From contig CAWEFK010000037.1 in NCBI GenBank assembly GCA_963808315.1, positions 27,214-91,213 on the forward strand: a stretch of DNA of 64,000 nucleotides, written 5' to 3'. A program made the translations under genes and the position numbers. The DNA comes from Palsa-504 sp963808315 (GTDB lineage: Bacteria; Actinomycetota; Actinomycetes; Streptosporangiales; Streptosporangiaceae). Of this stretch, positions 7,506 to 16,671 are shown in pieces. Within the stretch, counting starts at the first letter, position 1; each line of letters opens with the position of its first letter. A model generated the notes under the pieces. That model saw nothing but the letters and a program-made list of their open reading frames with translations, searched no databases and was not told the DNA's origin.

Positions 7506-8410
7506 CCGGCTGGCCGTCCGTGGGCGTGGTCCTGCCGACGCACGACCGGCCCGGGCCGCTGCGCACCGCCCTGGCGGCCGTGCTGGCCCAGGATTACCCG
7601 GGTCAGATCAGCGCGGTGGTCGTCTACGATCGGGCCGAGCCTGATCCGCGGCTGGCCGACGGCGCCCGCGTGCGGGTAGCCGCCAACGCCAGGACGCCCG
7701 GGCTGGCGGGCGCCCGCAACACCGGGGTTCTCATGCTAGACACCGATCTTGTCGCCTTCTGCGACGACGATGACGAGTGGCTGCCCGGCAAGCTCCGGGC
7801 CCAGGTCGAGGCGCTCCGGGCTCGGCCCGCAGCGGAGTTCGCGAGCTGCGGCATCGTGGTGGATTACGCGGGAGCCGAGCACCCCCGGCTGGTGGGCCGC
7901 GACGAGGTGACCCATGCTGACCTGCTCCGTTCGCGCATGGTCATGGTGCACTCGTCCACTTACCTGGCGTACACCGACGTGCTGACCAGCGGCATCGGCC
8001 TCGTGGACGAGACCATCCCGGGCAGCCAGAACGAGGACTGGGATCTGGCCCTGCGCGCCGCGCGCCGCCATCCGATCGTCAACGTCGACCTTCCGCTGGT
8101 CCGGGTGGTGTGGGGTGCCTCCTCGTACTACGCGAGGGAGTGGGAGACCAAGGCTGATTCGCTCCGCTGGATGCTGGAGCACCACCCCGCGCTCGCCGAT
8201 GACCGGCCGGGCGCGGCCCGGGTCTATGCGCAGCTCGCCTTTGCCTACGCATGCCTGCGGCGGCGGGGCGACGCCTGCCGCTGGGCCTGGCGGGCCCTGC
8301 GCAGCAACTGGCACGAGCGCCGGGTACCGTTCGCGCTCGCGGTCGCCGCGGGAATCGTGCCCGGCGACACGGTGCTGCGGCGGCTCCATTCGCGCGGGCA
8401 CGGGATCTGA
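7502..8410 (+). CDS. Family 2 glycosyltransferase
   Basis: A 302-aa GT-A glycosyltransferase. The N-terminus VGVVLPTHDRPGPLRTALAA and the metal/nucleotide-binding FCDDDDEW (about residue 84) are diagnostic of GT2. ENDEDW-like SQNEDWDLALRAAR around residue 180 supplies the probable catalytic base region. It adds a sugar to the lipid-linked repeat unit at the cytoplasmic membrane. The GTG at 7502 overlaps the sulfotransferase stop, and the next gene starts 4 bp after this one ends, so the genes form one operon. No membrane segment is evident. Confidence 0.87.
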   Translation: MTGWPSVGVVLPTHDRPGPLRTALAAVLAQDYPGQISAVVVYDRAEPDPRLADGARVRVAANARTPGLAGARNTGVLMLDTDLVAFCDDDDEWLPGKLRAQVEALRARPAAEFASCGIVVDYAGAEHPRLVGRDEVTHADLLRSRMVMVHSSTYLAYTDVLTSGIGLVDETIPGSQNEDWDLALRAARRHPIVNVDLPLVRVVWGASSYYAREWETKADSLRWMLEHHPALADDRPGAARVYAQLAFAYACLRRRGDACRWAWRALRSNWHERRVPFALAVAAGIVPGDTVLRRLHSRGHGI

Positions 8411-8414
8411 GGTC

Positions 8415-9425
8415 ATGACCAACCGCCTCCGCCTGCTGATAGCCGCGCTCGTGAGCCTGGTCGTGGCCGCCGTGGTCGTCGTCATCGTGATCAATCCCTT
8501 CTCGTCGTCGCCGAGCCCAGTCGCTGCCGTGCGCACCCCGTCGCCCGCGCCCACGGTGGGCACCACCGTCAACCCGGCCGAGGCGCCGACTCCGCCGGCT
8601 CAGGGCGCCTACCTGGGCGCCTGGGCGGGTCCCAACGTGTTCACCCAAGTCAACGAGATCAATGCCGTCGACTCGCTGCAGCAGCAGATCGGCCGCAAAC
8701 TCAACATCGTCCACACCTACCTGCAGTGGCAGGCGCCGTTTCCCACCACCAGTGACGAGGCATTCATGGACCAGGGCAGCACGCTGCTTATCTCCTGGGC
8801 CGGCACTGACACACGGCAAATCATGTCCGGCGCCGACGACAGCTGGATCCGCACCCGGGCCGGCCAGATCAAGGCACTGGGCAAACCCGTTTTCCTGGAG
8901 TGGCGATGGGAAATGGACAGACCGAACCTGCGGTCCCAGGTGCACTCCGGCGCCGATTACGTAGCGGCCTGGGACCATATACGGGCGATCTTCGCTGCGG
9001 TCGGCGTGCATAACGCCGCGTGGGTGTGGTGTCCCACGGGAGAGGGATTCACTGACGGGCGGGCGGACGCCTTCTACCCGGGCGACGACGAGGTGGACTG
9101 GATCTGTGCCGACGCCTACCCGTACGGCAGCTACGTGTCCTTTGCCTCGACGGTAGATCCCTTCCTGAGCTGGGCGTCGCATCACGACAAGCCGGTAATG
9201 ATCGGTGAATTCGGAGTTCCGGAAAGCGATACCGGCCCGCAGCGCGCGCAGTGGCTACGCGCGGCGCAGCAGGTGGTGCTGGCCGACCACCAGATCAAGG
9301 CGCTGCTGTACTTTGACGCCGACTCTCCCGGGCACATCTTTTACGCGCTCAAGGACGGCGCGGCGTTGGCCGCGTTCCGGTCCATCGCCGAGCAGCCGTA
9401 CTTCAATCCAGCCGGAACCCGCTGA
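8415..9425 (+). CDS. Secreted/anchored glycoside hydrolase, GH26-like
   Basis: A 336-aa protein with an N-terminal membrane anchor (about residues 7-27), a Pro/Thr/Ser-rich stem (about 30-65) and a TIM-barrel glycosidase domain. Glu166 in EWRWEMDR and Glu265 in MIGEFG occupy the acid/base and nucleophile positions of GH26/clan A enzymes, and WICADAYPYG matches late barrel motifs. It probably cuts or edits a beta-linked polymer outside the membrane, for example trimming the exopolysaccharide made here. The stop overlaps the next ATG (ATGA). The substrate (beta-mannan or other) cannot be told from sequence. Confidence 0.8.
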   Translation: MTNRLRLLIAALVSLVVAAVVVVIVINPFSSSPSPVAAVRTPSPAPTVGTTVNPAEAPTPPAQGAYLGAWAGPNVFTQVNEINAVDSLQQQIGRKLNIVHTYLQWQAPFPTTSDEAFMDQGSTLLISWAGTDTRQIMSGADDSWIRTRAGQIKALGKPVFLEWRWEMDRPNLRSQVHSGADYVAAWDHIRAIFAAVGVHNAAWVWCPTGEGFTDGRADAFYPGDDEVDWICADAYPYGSYVSFASTVDPFLSWASHHDKPVMIGEFGVPESDTGPQRAQWLRAAQQVVLADHQIKALLYFDADSPGHIFYALKDGAALAAFRSIAEQPYFNPAGTR

Positions 9426-10219
9426 TGACGCCCGGCGCCGCGCCGTCGCTGCGCGGATCAGGCCACCGCTCCAACGTGGCAGACCTGGATTTCGACCATC
9501 TTTCCGAAGATCAAGTCGTGACCCGGATTGCCGGGGACCTGGACGAAGGCCGGGGGGGCTGGGTCGTTACGGCGAACATCGACATATGCCGTCAGGTTAG
9601 CCAGGATCCGGCCGCGCGCGACCTGATCAGCGGCGCTTCCCTCGTCCTCGCCGACGGGATGCCCCTGGTCTGGGCGGCGCGGCTGCGCGGCGACCCGCTT
9701 CCCGGGCGGGTGACTGGTTCGTCCCTGATCTTTACCCTGAGCGCCGCCGCAGCTGAGCAGGGGAGGTCGATTTACCTGCTCGGAGGGGAACCCGGCGTGC
9801 CCGAACGGGCCGCCGTCGAGCTGGAGCGGCGCTTTCCCGGCCTGCTGGTCGCGGGTACCGACGCGCCCCAGGTCGGCTTTGACCGCCGGCCCGACGAACT
9901 CGCGGCGGTCCGCAGGAGGCTGGAACAGGCCCGGCCCGACATCGTCTACGTAGGTCTCGGCTTCCCCAAGCAGGAGCGAGTCATCGCCGCCCTTGCGCCG
10001 GGCCTGCCGGGCGCATGGTTCATCGGCTGCGGCGCTGCGATCCCGTTCGCGGCGGGCACGCTGACGCGCGCACCGCACTGGATGCAGCGGCTCGGCCTGG
10101 AGTGGGCTCACCGCCTGATAAGCGAGCCTCGCCGGCTCTTCCGCCGCTACCTGGTGGACGATCTGCCGTTTGCCTGCCGCCTCATCATCACCGCTGCCGC
10201 GGGGCGGCTGAGGCCGTGA
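9425..10219 (+). CDS. WecG/TagA/CpsF family glycosyltransferase
   Basis: A 264-aa GT26 enzyme. Diagnostic stretches are WVVTANIDICRQ, LVLADGMPLVWAARLRG, the YLLGGEPGV loop, YVGLGFPKQE and the C-terminal APHWMQRLGLEWAHRLISEPRRLFRRYL. GT26 proteins transfer a hexosamine or deoxy sugar (ManNAc, ManNAcA, glucose) to a lipid-linked saccharide at the inner membrane face. It ends 6 bp before a convergent sulfotransferase gene, so the plus-strand operon finishes here. Confidence 0.9.
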   Translation: MTPGAAPSLRGSGHRSNVADLDFDHLSEDQVVTRIAGDLDEGRGGWVVTANIDICRQVSQDPAARDLISGASLVLADGMPLVWAARLRGDPLPGRVTGSSLIFTLSAAAAEQGRSIYLLGGEPGVPERAAVELERRFPGLLVAGTDAPQVGFDRRPDELAAVRRRLEQARPDIVYVGLGFPKQERVIAALAPGLPGAWFIGCGAAIPFAAGTLTRAPHWMQRLGLEWAHRLISEPRRLFRRYLVDDLPFACRLIITAAAGRLRP

Positions 10220-10225
10220 CGGCGG

Positions 10226-11113
10226 CTAGCGCCAGCTCGGAGGCTGCCCCAGCCAGCGGGTAAGACGCTCGTCGGAGGGGATAAAGTGCTCGCTGAGCCT
10301 GGTCCGCAGCGCGGCCGGCATGGGGGAGCGCGGCCGGGCATTGTGCCGCTCGAAAACCGGGTACCCGTGATGACGCAGGCCGAGGAACTCGAGCACGCCG
10401 TCGTAGACCGGCTCGGGATCGGTAAAGAACCTGCCGCTGTCGACCACGTGGACCCGGTCCGGGCCGAACAGCTCGTCCAGCCGTTCCAGCTGATCGGCAT
10501 AGATACCACGGGTCAGGTAGCCATGGTGCTGATGGCTGTGGCTGAGGTATCCGGGCTGGCTGACCATCCGTTCGGCCTCACCGGCCAGGCGCTGGTCCTC
10601 AAGCTCGAGCGCTCGCTCGAACGGCTCGGTCTCAAAGTTCCTGCCCACCTCGTGCGCGTGCGCCGAGTAGGCCCGTTCGACCGGATCACGCACGAGCACG
10701 AGCAGCTTGACCCCGGGAAGGTCACGGCTGATCCGCTGCGCCGCGAGCGGGTGGAACATGTAGTAGGGGCTTGACTCATAGGTCATCGGGACTTCACCGG
10801 TGCTTCGCCTGACCAGCGCGGCGTGGGCCCGTAGCGGGAAGTGTCCCTGGTACCAGGGCAGGCCGTGGTCGTAACCGGTGTCGAAATAGTGGATGCCCTT
10901 GTGCAGCACCGCCTTGAGGATGGCGGGGTGGTGGCTCAGCGTGCGGTACATCGACGTGGTGCCGCACCGCTGGGCCCCCACGATGAGGAAACCAGGAAGC
11001 ATGCGGACCCGGTGGGTCAGGCGTCCCGTCCGCACCGAGATGGAATGCGCGGCCCGTACCGACTGAGTCTCGGTCCGCAGCGGCAGGAGTGGCGCGGTGC
11101 TCTGTCCGGTCAT
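10226..11113 (-). CDS. Second sulfotransferase (heparan-sulfotransferase-like)
   Basis: A 295-aa protein. Its PAPS motifs are GAQRCGTTSMYRTL (about residues 46-59) and VRDPVERAYSAHAHEVGR (about 139-156), with the KGIHYFDTGYDHG and ESSPYYMFHP segments typical of the carbohydrate sulfotransferase family. It is unlike the first sulfotransferase in its substrate-binding half, so the polymer may be sulfated at two positions. The ATG at 11113 overlaps the stop of the upstream kinase-like gene, giving a translationally coupled PAP2-kinase-sulfotransferase unit. Confidence 0.85.
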   Translation of the reverse strand: MTGQSTAPLLPLRTETQSVRAAHSISVRTGRLTHRVRMLPGFLIVGAQRCGTTSMYRTLSHHPAILKAVLHKGIHYFDTGYDHGLPWYQGHFPLRAHAALVRRSTGEVPMTYESSPYYMFHPLAAQRISRDLPGVKLLVLVRDPVERAYSAHAHEVGRNFETEPFERALELEDQRLAGEAERMVSQPGYLSHSHQHHGYLTRGIYADQLERLDELFGPDRVHVVDSGRFFTDPEPVYDGVLEFLGLRHHGYPVFERHNARPRSPMPAALRTRLSEHFIPSDERLTRWLGQPPSWR

Positions 11114-12384
11114 AGTTTTCTCATCGCTTTCTCGATCGCAGGAATCAACCAGGTACCGGGCTGTCCGAGTCGCGCTCCCGCCTCAGCCTGGCGGTCGGCC
11201 AGGTAGCGAACCGACAGCTCGGCTAGGTAAAGGATGGCCACCAGCTGTGCCTCAGCGGTCGCCACGCCGAGGGGTGCGAGCCAGCCGGGGGCGTTCCGGA
11301 CGCAGTCGGCGGCGGCCTCCCTTGGCGGCCGCCCATTCCGGACGACGTCCGACTGCAGGCGGTAATGCAGGAAGTCGAAGCCGGCCGGCACCCCGAGGTC
11401 GAATCGCTCCCAGTCCCATACCAGCAGACCATCGGTCGTGCTGGCCATGTTCCAGCCGGTCCAGTCGCCGTGCCAGGCACCAAAGCTGAGCTCGGCGCCG
11501 ACGGCGCCCAGCGCGTCGAGCGCGGTGCCGAGCGCGGTCCGGTCCGGGCCTGCCGGGCTTGCCTCCAGCCGGGAACGTAGCCGGGCGAGGTAGTCGCTGC
11601 CCGTCAGCGGGCCGTGGCTGCCGCCACCCACCGCGGCGAGTTCGGTCATCGCCGCGGTGAGCTGCGCGGGACGCAGGGCCTTTCGCCGCCGCCACACGGG
11701 CAGCGCGTTCATGATGAGCACCTCGCGGCCTTGCCACTGCCCGTGGTGCAGCACGCGTGGCACGGTCAGCTCGCGGAAATCCTCAACGGCCAGCGTGTCC
11801 AGCGCGGCGCGCTCGGCGCGGATCAGGTCCCGGGTCAGCGGATTGACGCTGATCTTGGCGAACCCCGCCGCCTCGCCGCGCGGCGTGAGCAGCTGGAGCA
11901 CCGGCTTGCGGTTGGCGCGGGCCGCTCCCAGGTGCGTGCTGACCAAGACGTCATGGCCGAGCACGGAACGCAGGTACGTCTCGATGGTGTCGGTGCCCGG
12001 CTCGGCGTGGACCCGGAGCCGTCCGCCGAGGCCCACGGCGGACGCACCCCCGGCCAGGGCCAGAGCCAGGGCCCGGCTGCCCGCCCAGGCGGTGAAGGAC
12101 CCGGGCTCACCGTAGCGGCGGACGGCGGCGGCGCTCGCGCGCCGGCCAGACGGCACGAGCAGCCGCGGCCTTCGCGCGAAGGGCAGCACGAGAAGGTCCC
12201 GTTCGTGCCCGCGGGCCGGCCTGCCGCGGGCGAGAGACGCGCTAGCCGGCGGTGGCCACAGCACGGAGCAGACGTCGCTGAGGTTAGACCGGCCGGCCGG
12301 GGACACCGCTGGTACTTCTGCTGACGGTACGGCCGGCCGCGCCCGGGCCGCGAATTCGGCCCCTGCTGTCTCGGGCGGGGTCAT
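11110..12384 (-). CDS. APH-like phosphotransferase
   Basis: A 424-aa protein with the aminoglycoside/choline kinase fold. WHGDWTGWNM (about residue 312) matches the catalytic HxDxxxxN loop and LVWDWERFDLG the Mg-binding DxD/DWE motif. The N-terminal lobe keeps FAKIS as a plausible ATP-lysine strand. The first ~80 residues are a low-complexity Pro/Ala/Arg extension. In this operon it may phosphorylate a sugar or polyol building block; antibiotic resistance is unlikely from context. It overlaps both neighbours by 4 bp (ATGA). Confidence 0.75.
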   Translation of the reverse strand: MTPPETAGAEFAARARPAVPSAEVPAVSPAGRSNLSDVCSVLWPPPASASLARGRPARGHERDLLVLPFARRPRLLVPSGRRASAAAVRRYGEPGSFTAWAGSRALALALAGGASAVGLGGRLRVHAEPGTDTIETYLRSVLGHDVLVSTHLGAARANRKPVLQLLTPRGEAAGFAKISVNPLTRDLIRAERAALDTLAVEDFRELTVPRVLHHGQWQGREVLIMNALPVWRRRKALRPAQLTAAMTELAAVGGGSHGPLTGSDYLARLRSRLEASPAGPDRTALGTALDALGAVGAELSFGAWHGDWTGWNMASTTDGLLVWDWERFDLGVPAGFDFLHYRLQSDVVRNGRPPREAAADCVRNAPGWLAPLGVATAEAQLVAILYLAELSVRYLADRQAEAGARLGQPGTWLIPAIEKAMRKL

Positions 12385-13241
12385 TGCAGGGTCGGAGTTT
12401 GCTGGCCGGCCAGCGCCGCAACGCCGGGCACGGTCTCGATTCCTGGTGTTCGCGCGGGACCCACGACCACGCGGATGGTGGCGATGAAGACGGCCAGGAT
12501 GAGGCAGCCGTAGATCATCCCGCTGATAATGTCGGTGAACCAGTGCAGCATCAGGTAACCGCGACTGTACCCCTCGCTGAAGCCAAGCGCGGCGATCGCG
12601 CCTGCCGACCAGACCGCCACTCGCCTGCTCCCGCTGACCTCACGCCAGATGAGATAGGCGATGAGCCCGTAGAAGACAAAGATGCGATCGCAGCCACCCG
12701 AGGGAAACGTGCCCAACGGGCTGTCCGGGGGACCGATGCGGTGAAAGACGTGCCGCAGCACCAGCGTCAGATAATGATCGATAAAAATGGCCGCGCCGAG
12801 CGCGACCGGAGGAAGCCATTTGTGTTTGCGGTAGAAAGCCGCCAGGCAGACCGCTGCGGCAACGGCCGCGCCCCAGGTTGTCCAGGTATTGCCGACCTTG
12901 GTCAGGCGCTCCATGGTCAACGTCCAGAAATGGACCTGGTGATGAATCATCCAGTAATAGATCGGTTTGTCGATGGTCGGCCCCGTGTGCACGATTAGCA
13001 CACCGACCACCGAGGTCAGCGCGTAGACGGCCATCGCCCCCACGACCAGGATAAGCAGCATTCCGGTGATCGACGACGTCGCTGTCCGCACGCCGACCAG
13101 CGGATCGTTGCCATGGTGCCCATTCATCGGGGCGGTGGCCGGAGGTGAACGCCGGACCGACCGCTTCGCGACTAGCGCTGTCCCCCCCAGGATTATGGCT
13201 ATACCCAACGGCCACAGCAGTACCACTAGCGCCTTGAGCAC
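12381..13241 (-). CDS. PAP2-superfamily membrane phosphatase (variant motif)
   Basis: A 286-aa protein with about six membrane helices. The PAP2 signature is present as LRHVFHRIGPP (about 162-172), PSGG (180-183) and SRGYLMLHWFTD (226-237), with His233 and Asp237 intact. The second motif normally reads PSGH; here the general-acid His is Gly. In a polysaccharide locus such an enzyme would recycle undecaprenyl pyrophosphate or remodel lipid-linked intermediates. A paralogue with the same Gly substitution lies at 32257-33204. It is the first gene of the minus-strand unit, preceded by an AT-rich 77-bp gap. Confidence 0.82.
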   Translation of the reverse strand: MLKALVVLLWPLGIAIILGGTALVAKRSVRRSPPATAPMNGHHGNDPLVGVRTATSSITGMLLILVVGAMAVYALTSVVGVLIVHTGPTIDKPIYYWMIHHQVHFWTLTMERLTKVGNTWTTWGAAVAAAVCLAAFYRKHKWLPPVALGAAIFIDHYLTLVLRHVFHRIGPPDSPLGTFPSGGCDRIFVFYGLIAYLIWREVSGSRRVAVWSAGAIAALGFSEGYSRGYLMLHWFTDIISGMIYGCLILAVFIATIRVVVGPARTPGIETVPGVAALAGQQTPTLQ

Positions 13242-13318
13242 GAAATCTCCCTCCCCTAATGATAATTGTACCTGTGTTAACTATTACGTAAGGTGTTGTC
13301 TGGTTAATTCTGTGCGCT

Positions 13319-15274
13319 TTAGCTGACTTCTCGCCACGCCGCTTGTTTGCGTCGGCCCACGACGCCGACGAGCTGTGCGGCGCCCGGCATGGCCGCCAGA
13401 TGCAGGTCAGCGCGAAAGCGAAACAGGCCCGCGGCCATGACGGCACAGCCGCAGGCGATAGCGGCCAGCGAGGGAAGGGCGCCGTGGCCGAGCAGCGCGC
13501 GCGCCGCTACCGGCAGGACGCCGAAGGAAAGAGCGGACAACCCCGCGGCGATGCAGGTACCACGCCCGAATGGCTGCAACCGCACGGTCATGGCCAACTG
13601 GACGAGCGGCACGAGGTTGGCGACCACGATCGCGGCGGACCAGCCGATCGCCGCGCCCGTGATCCCGTAGCGGGGTATCAGCAGCACGTCCAGACCGACG
13701 TTGACCCCGACGGCGAGCAGCCCGTTGATCAGGCTCCAGCTACTGCGGCCCGCGGTCACCAGGACCATGTCAACCTGCCCGCACGCCGTCTGGAGCAGCA
13801 TCGTCAGGCCGAGTATCACCATGACGGAGGCACCCGCCTGGTACGAGCGGCCGAACACCGTCAGGACCACGGGCCCGAAGATCACCGCGAGCAGGTACAT
13901 CGGCCAGGTCAGCACGATGAGCCATGCTGTCGTGGCCTGGTAGACGCGAGTGGCGGCCACCCGGTCGCCCAGGGCGAACATTTCGGTGAACCTGGGCTGG
14001 GCGGCCATCATGATGGCCACGTTCGCGAACTGCCCGGCCACCAGGAACCGGGTCGCGGCGGTGTAGATCGCCGCTTCCGCGGGGCCGCGCAAGATGGCGA
14101 CCAGGACGATGTCGATGCGCTGAATGGTGATCTGAGCGAGCGCGGCCAGGCCACGCGGCCCGGTGAACCGCCAGAAGTGCAGCGGCGCCGACCCGTCTGC
14201 TGATTCCGCCGGAGGCGGCCCGGAACCGTTGGACGTCCCCGGGGCGACGATCGCCGCGCCGGACGGCTGCGACTGACGTCGGATGTGACGAAACCACAGC
14301 CACACCACGCACGCCGCGGGCACGTACGGCAGCGCCCACAGGGGCGCGAGCAGGGCGGCACTTCCGGCGAAGGCGGCCACGCCAATGCCCACGAGCTGCA
14401 ACAGCGGACGGCCGATCTTGTCCACCACGGCCGTCGGGCCCATCACGCGATAACCTCGGCTCGCGCCCAGCAGGGTATCGAGCATCACCGCGAACGGCAA
14501 AGCGATCGCCAGGGCTCTGAGCTCGGCCGTCACCTCCGCGGGCTCAGCCCCGGCCTGGCCCAGCTGACCGTCGATCAGCAGCCGCGCCACCGGGGCGGCG
14601 AGCAGGAAGAGGATCACCGCGGCGGTTACCGAGACGATGGCCACGGGCCGGATCGCGGTACGCATCACCTCGGGAATGCGCTGGTGCTGACCGAGGGAAC
14701 GCAGCCGGGCGATGAAGTACACGGTTCCCGTCGCCGCACCGAGACTGGCCACCGCCTCCACGATCAGGAACAGCGACATGGACGTGAAAAAGGCGCCCGC
14801 GGCGGCCTTGGTGAAGGTCCGGGCGATGATCACTGTCAGCGCCACGGTGCCAAGGCCGGCCACGGCCGCCCCGACGAGGTTGAGCAGGCTGCCCCTGGCT
14901 ACCTCGGCCAGCCGGCCGTCAGTCCGGCCTACTGGCCGCGGGTGTGCCGCGGGCGCTGCCGTCCGGGGCGTGGCCAGCCGCGGGTGGCCGCTGGTGCCGC
15001 CGTGCCGGGCGTGGCCAGCCGCGGGTATGCCGCTGGTGCCGCCATCCGGGGCGTGGCCAGCCGCGGGTGTGCCGCGGGCGCTGCCGTCCGGGGCGTCATT
15101 GGCTGCATCACGGCTGTCGCGCGAAGAGGCGCTCGTGGCGGTGCGGAACGCCAGGGCGTGCCGGTCGCCCCGGCCCGGCCCGCGGTAGCGTACCTGAGCG
15201 CAACACCCGTCGGCGCGCTGGCCAGACCCGGCGTACCGCCGGAATGAAGAGCGCGGTCCTCGTGGCGCAGCCAC
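13319..15274 (-). CDS. Polysaccharide flippase (Wzx/MurJ-like), possibly fused to the upstream ligase
   Basis: From about residue 125 this is a standard multi-helix MATE/Wzx-like lipid-linked polysaccharide flippase (LLNLVGAAVAGLGTVALTVI onward, about 12-14 helices). The first ~120 residues are Ala/Gly/Pro/Arg-rich and overlap the ligase gene in another frame. The only in-frame start is a GTG at 15274, deep inside the ligase. Codons just before the first helix (14934-14971 and beyond) encode the same 14-residue peptide repeat that the ligase frame encodes, which argues that ligase and flippase were one reading frame split by a 1-bp deficit at about 14985. The stop is a TAG-type end at 13319. 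Confidence 0.82.
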   Translation of the reverse strand: MAAPRGPRSSFRRYAGSGQRADGCCAQVRYRGPGRGDRHALAFRTATSASSRDSRDAANDAPDGSARGTPAAGHAPDGGTSGIPAAGHARHGGTSGHPRLATPRTAAPAAHPRPVGRTDGRLAEVARGSLLNLVGAAVAGLGTVALTVIIARTFTKAAAGAFFTSMSLFLIVEAVASLGAATGTVYFIARLRSLGQHQRIPEVMRTAIRPVAIVSVTAAVILFLLAAPVARLLIDGQLGQAGAEPAEVTAELRALAIALPFAVMLDTLLGASRGYRVMGPTAVVDKIGRPLLQLVGIGVAAFAGSAALLAPLWALPYVPAACVVWLWFRHIRRQSQPSGAAIVAPGTSNGSGPPPAESADGSAPLHFWRFTGPRGLAALAQITIQRIDIVLVAILRGPAEAAIYTAATRFLVAGQFANVAIMMAAQPRFTEMFALGDRVAATRVYQATTAWLIVLTWPMYLLAVIFGPVVLTVFGRSYQAGASVMVILGLTMLLQTACGQVDMVLVTAGRSSWSLINGLLAVGVNVGLDVLLIPRYGITGAAIGWSAAIVVANLVPLVQLAMTVRLQPFGRGTCIAAGLSALSFGVLPVAARALLGHGALPSLAAIACGCAVMAAGLFRFRADLHLAAMPGAAQLVGVVGRRKQAAWREVS

Positions 15275-16533
15275 TGATCATTGCGCCACAGCAGGGCCAC
15301 GGTGACCATGATGAACTCAAGCGGTGCGGTCACCGCGGTGTAGGCGAACATGTACAGGAACGACAGCAAGATGACCAGCATGCCGGCCATGCCGTACGCC
15401 GTTTTATCACGCCGGTACCGCCAGCCCAGGTACCCGAAGAAGCAAAGGAAAAAGGCTGTCCCGACCCAGCCGTTGCAGACCAGGAGCAAATACAGCTGAC
15501 CGTTGCTGCCGACCGCGTACTGGCCGCACAACGGGCAGCTGGACGTTGGCCCGACCGCAATCGAACTCGCGCTGCCTTGCTGGTGCCTGGTGTCGCCGTA
15601 CCCGATGAGCGGCGCCGAGTTCGCGTCTTGGACGGCGGTGATCGCCAGGGACCCGCGAATCGAATTGCTCTGCTGATGCTGCAGACGCGACGTGATAAGA
15701 CCCTGCAACGGGGTCGCCACGACCGCGACCCCGACCAGCGCCAGGCCAGCGCATACCAGGCCGAGCATGGCGAGCTTGCCCCTGGCCGCCAACCGTATCG
15801 CGAGGTAGACCGCGGTCAGTCCGACCCCGACCCAGACGGTCCGGTTCAGCGAGTAGACCAACGGGATCAGGGCGATCGCCGCGGTGACGAGCACCCACCT
15901 GCGCTGCTTCCTGCTGCCATAGGACCACCAGGCCACCAGGAGCCACGGCAGCAGGAAGGTCAGGCACTCACCCCAGGTGTTGGTGTACTCGAACGGCGCC
16001 TTCGGGCGTCCCTCGGTTACCCCCAGCAGGCCAGTGACCTGCGAGAAGCCTGGATATAGGGCAGCTTGGACCAGGGTGTTCGACTGCATGCTGTGGGGCA
16101 GCACGTAGGCCAGCGGGGATTTGAACTGCAGATGCGGGGCGACCACCCCGCCGAGGCCGCCGATTGTCGCGTAGATCCCGACCAGGCCGAGCTGCCACGC
16201 CAGCCGGCGGCGCGGCAGTTCGTTCTCGGTCAGGTTCCCCACGTACAGCAAGATGACGGTAAGGCCCCCGTAGGTCAGACCCCGGTCCGCGAAGGACAAG
16301 GCCCGGTTCGACAGCGGGCTCACCACGGTGTCCGGTGCCGACAGGCCCAAAGTCGCAATCCCGGCGACTACGCACACCAGGAACAGCAGCCACAGACCGA
16401 ACGCCGGGGGAACCTTGACCGGGCGACCGCTCCGATGCCAGGAGTGCATCTGCATCATCATCGGGACGGCCATGATGAAGACTGACTCGTCAGCGAGACC
16501 GAACGCCCACCAGACCGGGTATCCGCCCAGCAA
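14929..16533 (-). CDS. O-antigen ligase/polymerase-like membrane protein
   Basis: A 534-aa protein with 10-12 membrane helices in its first ~430 residues and a large extracytoplasmic loop (SNSIRGSLAITAVQDANSAP to SSCPLCGQYAVGSNG), matching the O-antigen ligase/Wzy family. It is the likely polymerase or attachment ligase of the polysaccharide. The C-terminal ~70 residues are the Pro/Ala repeat followed by a basic tail created after the 1-bp shift at about 14985. The TTG at 16533 is the first available start, but in-frame sequence up to 16671 continues a plausible N-terminus (KQWFASHPAWPLLALLGGYP), and an ATG at 16664 lies one frame away, so the true start may be ATG 16664 with an early indel. 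Confidence 0.8.
   Translation of the reverse strand: MLGGYPVWWAFGLADESVFIMAVPMMMQMHSWHRSGRPVKVPPAFGLWLLFLVCVVAGIATLGLSAPDTVVSPLSNRALSFADRGLTYGGLTVILLYVGNLTENELPRRRLAWQLGLVGIYATIGGLGGVVAPHLQFKSPLAYVLPHSMQSNTLVQAALYPGFSQVTGLLGVTEGRPKAPFEYTNTWGECLTFLLPWLLVAWWSYGSRKQRRWVLVTAAIALIPLVYSLNRTVWVGVGLTAVYLAIRLAARGKLAMLGLVCAGLALVGVAVVATPLQGLITSRLQHQQSNSIRGSLAITAVQDANSAPLIGYGDTRHQQGSASSIAVGPTSSCPLCGQYAVGSNGQLYLLLVCNGWVGTAFFLCFFGYLGWRYRRDKTAYGMAGMLVILLSFLYMFAYTAVTAPLEFIMVTVALLWRNDQWLRHEDRALHSGGTPGLASAPTGVALRYATAGRAGATGTPWRSAPPRAPLRATAVMQPMTPRTAAPAAHPRLATPRMAAPAAYPRLATPGTAAPAATRGWPRPGRQRPRHTRGQ
14934..15096. repeat. Tandem 42-bp coding repeat with one 41-bp unit
   Basis: Four consecutive units: 14934-14971 (38 bp, truncated), 14972-15012 (41 bp), 15013-15054 (42 bp), 15055-15096 (42 bp). 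On the minus strand each full unit encodes a 14-residue Pro/Ala peptide beginning TPRTAAPAAHPRLA. The 41-bp unit lacks one base relative to its neighbours and shifts the reading frame between the ligase and flippase coding regions. Confidence 0.9.
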
Positions 16534-16671
16534 CGCGAGAAGCGGCCAGGCCGGATGGCTGGCGAACCACTGCTTGCGGCGGCTAATCCGGTGCCTGCCG
16601 CGCGGCAGCCCGTCGGCCTGCGGCTGGCGGACGTGGTGGCGGGACGCGAAGTGGTGAGCGTCATGACGCCA

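Noticed and set aside
14934..15096. CRISPR-like array
   Set aside because: Units are contiguous coding repeats with no spacers.
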